Assembly: GCA_030704615.1 (NCBI GenBank)
Contig: CM060733.1
Location: forward strand, 19,468,001-19,532,000
DNA: 64,000 nucleotides
Direction of reading: 5' to 3'
Source: Takakia lepidozioides
Lineage: Eukaryota; Streptophyta; Takakiopsida; Takakiales; Takakiaceae
Position numbers and translations under genes: made by a program
Part shown: positions 56,880 through 64,000 of the stretch, in pieces
Layout of the letters: each line of letters opens with the position of its first letter
How positions within the stretch are numbered: the stretch's first letter is position 1
The notes under the pieces: generated by a model
Database searches by the model: none
What the model saw: the letters and a program-made list of their open reading frames with translations, nothing else
What the model was told of the DNA's origin: nothing

Positions 56880-59421
56880 TGAACAACCAGATGTGACAGG
56901 CATCTGGTGGGATCATGGTGGTTGGACCATTAAAGAATTTGAAGTGAATCAAATTCCCTGTGGAACGAAGGAAGAAAGATTGTCCAAACAATTCTTTCAA
57001 AGGTTCTTGGAATTGCCAGACGGTTGTAAAGAAAATATTCTTAAACGAGTGCATGATGCTGATCCAGAATGGGGTCTGGAGAAAGGAGTGATAAAGATTT
57101 ATCAGGTAGCCTGTAGAGGAAGAGCACGTTGGTTACCAACATTGGTTTATGTGATAGCATTGCTATCCATTAAACGAGTAGAGTTTGAAGGCTGGGAAGA
57201 AAGAAAGGTGAATGTTTATACTCATATGCATGAAGAGCTTGTACTGGTAAAGAATTGGATTCCAAAGGATATTTTATGGATCAAACTCACACCAAGAACA
57301 GCTTTTCAGACTTGTTTGCCATATGGTATATGGTAACGGAGACTTCAAGTATAGCCAAGGGTGCATTGAAGCTTGAAAGAAACCCAGGCATATACGAGAG
57401 ATATTACAGAAGAGAGTTTTGGTTATTGCCACATTAAAGAAATGAAAGACATGGGACATGAGTGATGAAAGAGAAGCTAGACGACAGAGATATTCAGCAA
57501 AAAGAGAAAGCTATCTGAAAGCTAATTATCCATATCTTTGGGAGAGAGGAATAGACATAGGGGAATCATCTGGACCTCTCACACCATCAAGATCAAAGAG
57601 TGCATCACCTATACCGGAAGAACTAGAGTTGGATGCCACTCCTTCTGTTTCTTTGCAAGAAAGATTAAGGGAATTGGTACAGGAAGAAGATCAATCACGA
57701 GGTGAAAGATCTGAGGTACATCCTTGGATAAAAGACTTGACAGAAATCTTTGATAAGAGTTGGCATGGAACACCAAAGCAGGAACTCCAGTTTCTGAAGC
57801 AGAAGGTGAAGAAGGAGAGAGGATGTGGCAGAGCCAACGGAGAGTTCAGACTCTCCAACACCATTACAGTTGAGTTACATGAGTGAAGAAGAAACCCAAG
57901 GGCAGAACTTGGAGGATGAAAACAGAGAGAGAAGAAAATTAGAAGAGGAAGAATATGAAGAAGTAGACCCAACAGCTGAGGTTGAGACTACAACCAGGAC
58001 ATCCCAACCCGTTGGACCTGGATCAAGTGGAGCACTTGGATCACAGGCCAACGAAGGGTCGGCTCAGGGGGATCAGGCGGGCTGCCTGGATCTGGCTCTG
58101 GGGGGACAGGGAGTGTGGGAAGTAGTGCAACTGAAGCTGGGAATACTGTGAATATCGTGGGGCCAGAAGCAAGGAGTGCTGAAGGGCCACCACTTGGTGG
58201 AAGATCCACCACAAAAAACAACAGGTCCAGAAGGACCAGCACCAGCAAGGGTGCCAGCACCTGTCAGTGGGCAGAAGGTAGGGCCACAGATGGCGTACAA
58301 CCAACACGGGCAAACCACCCTTTCCAATATATTCAAGAAAAGGGGATCCCGATGTACACATTAGCCAATTTGAGCACATGTGTATAGTGAACAATGAGAA
58401 TGGCGATGATGCCAAGATGAACTGTTTCCTTGTTCACTTATCAAGAAAGCAAGTGAATGGTATGCAAGATTCCCTGATAATCATTTCCTAACCTGGAATG
58501 GCTTGAATACAGCATTTCGAAATAGGTTCAGGACAAGTAAAACTGAGGATGAAGTGTATGGAAGTTTACAACAGCTGAAGCAGAAGAAGCATGAAACTGT
58601 TGAAGAGAGTATATGGAGAAGATGGAATTGATGATGAAAAAGCTGGCTGCAGTACCAGCGCCCGGGTTTACAGAAGACTTGGTTTGTGAGTGGACTAAGA
58701 CCAGAATTGCAAAAGAAAGTGGATATGTTACCCCATAATACAGTGGAGGAGGCATTTGAAACTGCGAACAGAATTGAGCAATTGGGAATGCTCAGGAGAG
58801 AGAAAAAAGAAGATGAGGACTCTGAGGATGAGTCAGATGAAGAAGAAGAGCAAGAACTAAAAAGAAAGAGTAAGAGAAAGGAGAAGTTGAAGAGGGATAA
58901 CTATGAAAAAAAATTGGAAGAAATCTTGAAGAAGTATGCCACAGAAGCCTGCAACACATTGGAGGAAGGGTGTATGGTGTGCAAAGTGCCAGAATGAAGG
59001 CCATACCACCACAGAATGCCACATGAAGGAGAAACACTGTACTATCTGTAAAATGGATAACCATTCTACTGAGAATTGTTACTACAACAGAAGGACAGCT
59101 GCAAGAGAACCTAGGCAAGTAAGGGTGCATCAGGTGCAGCCCCAGCCAAGAAGAAACAATGATCAGGACCACTATGGTAGGTCTGGTGGTAATCCAAGGG
59201 GGAATTACCAGCCCGGGAATCAGGATTATAGAAATAATCCAAGAACAGACCAAGGGCGAGGACCCAATGGTGAAGAGCTATGTTACTATTGTAATCAGCC
59301 AGGACATCGCAAGGCAGCCTGTTCATTCTGGATAAGACACCAGAATGAGATGAGAGCTCCTGTGAATGAGGGCCAGTGGTGGCAGCTCACATGGTTAGGC
59401 CATGTGTTGTACCAGAAGTAA
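56880..59421 (+). pseudogene. Element B gag region
   Basis: Open pieces at 56880-57336, 57458-57886, 57825-58151, 58686-58997 and 58936-59421 together make a gag protein: a conserved N-terminal part (WEERKVNVYTHMHEELVLVK), a Glu-rich part, and three CCHC knuckles (CAKCQNEGHTTTEC, CTICKMDNHSTENC, CYYCNQPGHRKAAC). A stop at 57334 and several frame changes break it. Confidence 0.75.
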
Positions 59422-60977
59422 GTACAATGATAGTAACAAGAAGTAAAGCCAAACTAATACCTCCAGTAGAAGAGGAAGAAGATGAGACTGGAAGTGGCAA
59501 TGATATGCCTGAAGATGAAGAGACTTGGAAAGATGAGAAGGAACTGCACAAGGAAGTGGCAGATACTATAAGGGAAATGCAAAAGAGTACTGATATTCCT
59601 GTGGCAGATTCCTCTGATTCGGATGGAGAGAAAGAAGGGAGTGAGGAAGAAAGGAAAAAAGAAGATGCAGACATGCAAAGTAATGAAGAGACTTTGGCTG
59701 CAGTAATATGTCAGACCAAAGCAGAAATTACCATTGGACAGCTATTAGCTGTGGCACCTTATTGTAGGCACAGGCTGTATCAAGCAATCAATCGAATTGC
59801 CCAAGAGACAGGAAACACAGACCTGAACAGCAAGGTGACCAGTTATAATGTGAAGCCGGAAGGGCGAGAACCAGTCATGGACTTTGATGATTCTATGCCA
59901 GTAATCCAATTGAGAATTGGAAGCACAGAACTAACTGATGTACTGATAGATGGTGGTTCTGGAGTAAATATCATGACAGACCAATTAAGGAAGAAGCTTG
60001 GTCTAAGTAACATGAAACCAGCCCCATTTACAGTAACAATGGCAGATCAAAGAAGTGTGCAGCCATTGGGATTAATAAGAGGAGTTAAGATACAGATACA
60101 GAAAATGATCTTTATGATCACAGTAACTGTATTAAAAATGGATGAAGTCATGGAGGCTTACTCCTTATTATTGGGACGTCCGTGGCTGAAACAGGCCAGG
60201 GTATTCCATGACTGGAATTCTCAGTTACTAACCGTGCATAATGGGATACACGAGATACAAATTACCACAAAGAAATCTAGTAGATTACCTGCTACAAGAA
60301 GACCTCGAGGAGTCAGAGAGTATGACTGGAGAGGAGGACTGGATGAGGAGCAGGAAGCTACCCTATTTGCTGCACACCCAGAGTGGGAGCAGGTTGTAGA
60401 GATGCGGCTGGAAAGCCTAAGTTGTTTGAGAGGTATCTGCTGTGGTGTAGTGACAGCAACACCAACTGAAGAGGAAACCAGCATTTACCCATCACATTTC
60501 TATGAAGAGAGAGAAGGAGAAATAGAAATCCTAGAAGAACCAGCCACTGTGAGCTTACAGGATGAAGTGGTGACTGGTTGGACAATCACAGCGGATGAGC
60601 AGGTGAGAGAAGTAAATGTGGGAACTAAAGAGGAACCGAGGATGGTGAAAGTAGGAGCTGATTTGGAGCCGGAATTCTTCGAAGAAGCTAAAAGCTTGTT
60701 CATCAAATACAGAGATGTATTTGCTTGGAGCTATGAGGATCTAAAAGGGATACCACCTGAAGTCTGTCAGCATAAGATTGAACTGGAACCAGGGTCAGTA
60801 CCAATCAAACAGGCGAGGTATAGAATGAATCCCAACTACGCACAGAAGGTTGGAGAAGAGATAAAGAAGTTGGCTGAGGCTAAGTTTATATACCCAATAG
60901 AGTATACAACTTGGTTGTCACCCATTGTTATAGTTCCCAAGAAGAATGGCAAAACTAAGAGTATGTGTGAACTATAA
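59376..60977 (+). pseudogene. Element B protease and start of reverse transcriptase
   Basis: The 533-codon frame has an acidic linker, the protease motif VLIDGGSGVNIM (DGG where most have DSG or DTG), LLLGRPWL, and the RT entry with YIPIEYTTWLSPIVIVPKKN-like sequence. A frameshift follows at about 60950. Confidence 0.85.
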
Positions 60978-61478
60978 GAAGCTGAATGCTTGTACGAAGA
61001 AAGATCCTTTCCCTTTGCCATTCACAGAAGCAGTATTAGACACTGTGGCAGGCCATGAGATGTACTCATTCATGGATGGCTTCAGTGGTTATAATCAAGT
61101 GCAAGTGGCAGAGAAGACCAAGGGAAAACAGCTTTCATCACAGACTGGGGGGCTTATGCATACAAAGTCATGCCCTTTGGACTTTGTAATGCACCAGCGA
61201 CCTTTCAGAGAGTGATAAGTGAATCTTTTCATGAGTATCTGGATGATTTCATGCAGGTGTTCTTGGATGATTTCAGTGTGTACAGCTCTAAGAATGAGCA
61301 CTTGCATAAATTGGAGTTATGCTTGGCCAGATGCAGGATGAGAGGTCTGGGCCTGAATCCAGAGAAGTGTACTTTCTGTGTGAACTCAGGGGTGCTTCTG
61401 GGACACATTGTGTGTAAGAAGGGACTCCTTGTGGATCCAGAAAGACAGAGTCCATTAAAGCCTCTCCACCACCAGTGA
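60946..61478 (+). pseudogene. Element B reverse transcriptase core
   Basis: Two overlapping frames carry VNYKKLNACTKKDPFPLPF, then MPFGLCNAPATFQRV, the catalytic FLDD box (VFLDDFSVYSS) and FCVNSGVLLGHIV. At least one frameshift lies at about 61170. Confidence 0.85.
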
Positions 61479-62085
61479 ATGTTAAAAGTCTACGAAGATT
61501 CCTTGGGCAAACCAGTTATTACAGGAGATTTGTCAAAAGGTATGCACAAATAGCAGCACCATTGAGCAAACTACTGAAGAAAGATGCAGTGTTTGCCTGG
61601 ACAGCTGAATGTCAACAGGCATTTGAGGAACTTACACTGTCAGTAACAACTACACCTGTGCTGATTAACCTCACTGGCATGTAGTATTTCATGTTCACTG
61701 CGATGCATCAGGAGAAGCGTTGGGAGCGGTGTTAGCCCAGAATGTTACAGGGAATATAGATTCACCTGTGTACTATGCTAGCCGGTTGATGAACAGTGCT
61801 GAGAGGAACTATAGCACAACGGAAAGAGAAGCATTGGCAATGATCTATGCAGTGAAGAAATTCAGGCATTACATGTTGGGCAAGAAGTTTATGTTTTATG
61901 TGGATCACCAGGCTCTGATATATCTGGTGAACAAACCTTTGATAAGTGGAAGGATAGCGAGGTGGTTAATAATCTTGCATGAGTTTGAGTTCGAGGTTAT
62001 TTACAAGCCTGGCCGTTTGCATCTTGTGGCAGATCATTTGTCACGACTAACAACAGGAGAGGCCGCCACAGGATCAGTTACCTGA
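61475..62085 (+). pseudogene. Element B RT thumb and RNase H
   Basis: RFLGQTSYYRRFVKRYAQIA and then a stop at 61682 precede the RNase H domain with VHCDASGEALGAVLAQ, YYASRLMNSAERNYSTTERE and FYVDHQALIYLVNK, ending at VADHLSRL. Confidence 0.85.
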
Positions 62086-62101
62086 TGCGAGTTTATTTGT
62101 A

Positions 62102-63288
62102 ATGGAGGTGCAAGGAAGTGCAGATGAATGGTTAGATTGGCAGTGGCCAATCAGATACTACCTTGCTCATGGTCAGTGCCCACCTAGTTATGGTAAGGAG
62201 CAGAGGAAGAGAATCGCTATCAAAGCTTTACCTTATACTATGGTAGGAAGCAGAATGTATAAGTTAGGACCTGATGGAGTACTAAAACGATGCTTGTACC
62301 ACCATGAAGTAAATAAAGTTTTGGCGGAAGTTCATAAAGGAGTGGCTGGAGGTCATTTTGGAGAAGAGACTACCAGTAGAAAGATACTACTCGCAGGATA
62401 CTGGTGGCCTACTTTGTTCAAAGATGTACACGAGTATTGTCAGAAGTGTGATGAATGTCAGAGGCCAGAGATCTGGAAGGATGGCCTTGCATCCTACAAT
62501 GCCTACGGAACCATTTCAGAAATGGGGACTAGACTTTGTTGGACCAATTAACCCACCATCCAAGAATACACGAAACAGGTACATAATTACAGCCACTGAT
62601 TATACTACAAAGTGGGTGGAAGCTAAAGCTTTGAGGGACAACACAGCCAAGTCCACAGCAAGGTTCCTGTACGAGAACATACTTACACGATTTGGCTGTC
62701 CCTTAGAATTTATCAGTGATCAAGGAAGTCACTTCATGAATGAGACCATTGAGTTGTTGACTAAAGAGTTTATGATTGTGCATAGAAAGAGTACAACATA
62801 TTACCCACAGGGTAATGGGCAGGCAGAGGCTACCAACAAAATACTATGTACTATCTTGGCTAAGATAGTCAATGCAAACAGAACGGATTGGGATACGAAG
62901 CTGCTGACAGCTTTGTGGTCATACAGGACTTCATATAAAGTCACCACTAAGTATACACCATTCCAATTAGTTTATGGTATGGAAGCCTTACTTCCAGTGG
63001 AATTCCTGTTACCTACCATGAGAACGGAGTGGGGAAAAAGAATGGAATTGCAAGACTCCATCAAGGTCAGGAAACATGATTATACCATGTGGAAGAAGAA
63101 GTCATGCTGATGCAGCTGATAATATGACCAGAATTCAGATGAAGCGAAAGGAACAGTTTGATGAAGGCAAGTTAAAGACTTTTAAGACAGGAGATTTGGT
63201 TCTATGGTTGCAGAAGAAAGGAAAGATTCAAGCTTCTAAGCTTAAATCACCGTGGAAAGGACCTTATGTCATACAAAAGATTGTATGA
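62102..63288 (+). pseudogene. Element B integrase
   Basis: HKGVAGGHFGEETTSRKIL and CQKCDECQR form the zinc-binding part. The DDE core follows in another frame: GLDFVGPINPPSKN, FISDQGSHFMNE, TTYYPQGNGQAEATN. The C-terminal part has FQLVYGMEALLPVEF and, after a stop at 63109, LKTFKTGDLVLWLQKKGK and SPWKGPYVI. Confidence 0.85.
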
Positions 63289-63994
63289 TAACAACACCGC
63301 CATGTTACAAACCATTAACAAAGAAATGCTGGAAGAGTCAATGCGCATAAGTTGAAGGGGTACAGTGGTATCCATGACAAACCCCTGCAGCATGATTTGC
63401 ATGTTGAACCGCAAGAGCAGGTCAAGGGCTGCACCAGTGTTACGAACGGAGTATGGAACACTTGTCGCTAGACCCAGCATATATGACCAGGGTTGGCAAA
63501 ACAAACGTGACACAGCCTATCCAGCCCAGCACGGCAAAAGCACAGCCTATCACAAGCCAATCACGACGTGAAACAGATCACAAGCCATCACGACGTACAC
63601 AGCAGCCTATCACAGATCGGACACCAATCCATCACAGCCCATACGACGTGACACATCCTATCACAGCCCAGCCACGGCGCAACACAGAGCCTATCACAAC
63701 CTACCCACAGCGTGTCACAGCCTATCACAGCTTACCACAGTGCATCACAGCCTATCACAAACGTAACACCTTAATGACACAGCCTGTCACAGCTCAACAC
63801 AGCCTACTAAAGTTACACGATCCATAGAATCAGTGACAAGTGGACACATAATAACTTCAGGAAAATGGCTGACGGAAGAGGAAACGGAAATTACTTTAAA
63901 AATGGACACGTGGAGGTCGGGCGCGACACACACAGCCGAGAAGGAAGTGCAAGAACAGGTGTCAAAAAGAAAGAGGACAAGAACGGCCGTCAAA
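63289..63994. repeat. 3' internal region of element B with second CACAGCC array
   Basis: Beyond the integrase there is no ORF with a domain. From about 63505 to 63805 units close to ATCACAGCCT recur irregularly, like the array inside the LTR but with other spacers. The window ends before the 3' LTR. Confidence 0.6.
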
Positions 63995-64000
63995 AGGGAT

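Larger units (their letters stand above)
55838..63994 (+). mobile_element. Ty3/gypsy retrotransposon B, inserted into A
   Basis: The 5' LTR is followed by a primer-binding site, gag with three zinc knuckles and pol with protease, RT, RNase H and integrase in gypsy order. The 3' LTR start (TGTCGGGGACTT) is not found before the window ends, so the element continues. The left target-site candidate is AGGAC (55833-55837). Stops and frameshifts make this copy inactive, although pol is less decayed than in A. Confidence 0.85.

Noticed and set aside
63289-63994. 3' LTR of element B
   Set aside because: No match to the LTR start TGTCGGGGACTT or to other unique LTR sequence. Only the CACAGCC word is shared.

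Overview
The window looks like nuclear DNA of a land plant with a large, transposon-rich genome. The pointers are long introns with GT-AG borders, plant-type gene families (a plant MYND-finger protein, a membrane-anchored ubiquitin-fold protein, an intronless PLS-type PPR gene) and two stacked Ty3/gypsy retrotransposons. The PPR repeat style and a WASH1 homologue point to a seed-free plant, most likely a fern. That placement is inference; nothing in the window is diagnostic of a species.

Left part (1-20.9 kb) is the gene-rich end. An intronless sarcosine-oxidase-like FAD enzyme (minus, 600-2096) stands divergent from a 15-exon gene (plus, 4483-12291) that I assembled from splice borders and identify as the WASH complex core subunit WASH1, an Arp2/3 activator. 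A second spliced gene (minus, 14546-20274, 11 exons, 395 aa) encodes a MYND zinc-finger protein. Upstream of its start lies an array of six 15-16 bp palindromes spaced about 23.5 bp apart.

Middle part (21-34.4 kb) has few genes. It holds retrotransposon scraps, a decayed ORF, about 165-bp diverged repeats interrupted by a small inverted-repeat transposon, and an 827-bp element with perfect 15-bp inverted repeats flanked by TTAA. An intact-looking run of PPR motifs (31575-33902, minus) follows; its C-terminal E/DYW part is destroyed by in-frame stops. A frameshifted alpha/beta-hydrolase exon abuts it.

Region 35-40.4 kb is a decayed DNA transposon complex. It has an Ulp1-type cysteine protease ORF (plus), a MULE-like transposase (minus), GACT-rich minisatellites, a right terminus matching the small element at 26 kb, and next to it a 233-bp genomic fragment copied from the window's own MYND gene. 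A second small inverted-repeat element follows at 40.6-41.0 kb.

Right part: a membrane-anchored ubiquitin-fold (MUB) gene (44289-45766, plus) whose last exon I could not find, then Ty3/gypsy element A (from about 48.6 kb). Element A is cut in its integrase at 55837 by Ty3/gypsy element B (5' LTR 55838-56850), which runs off the window. Both elements have stops and frameshifts and are inactive as written.
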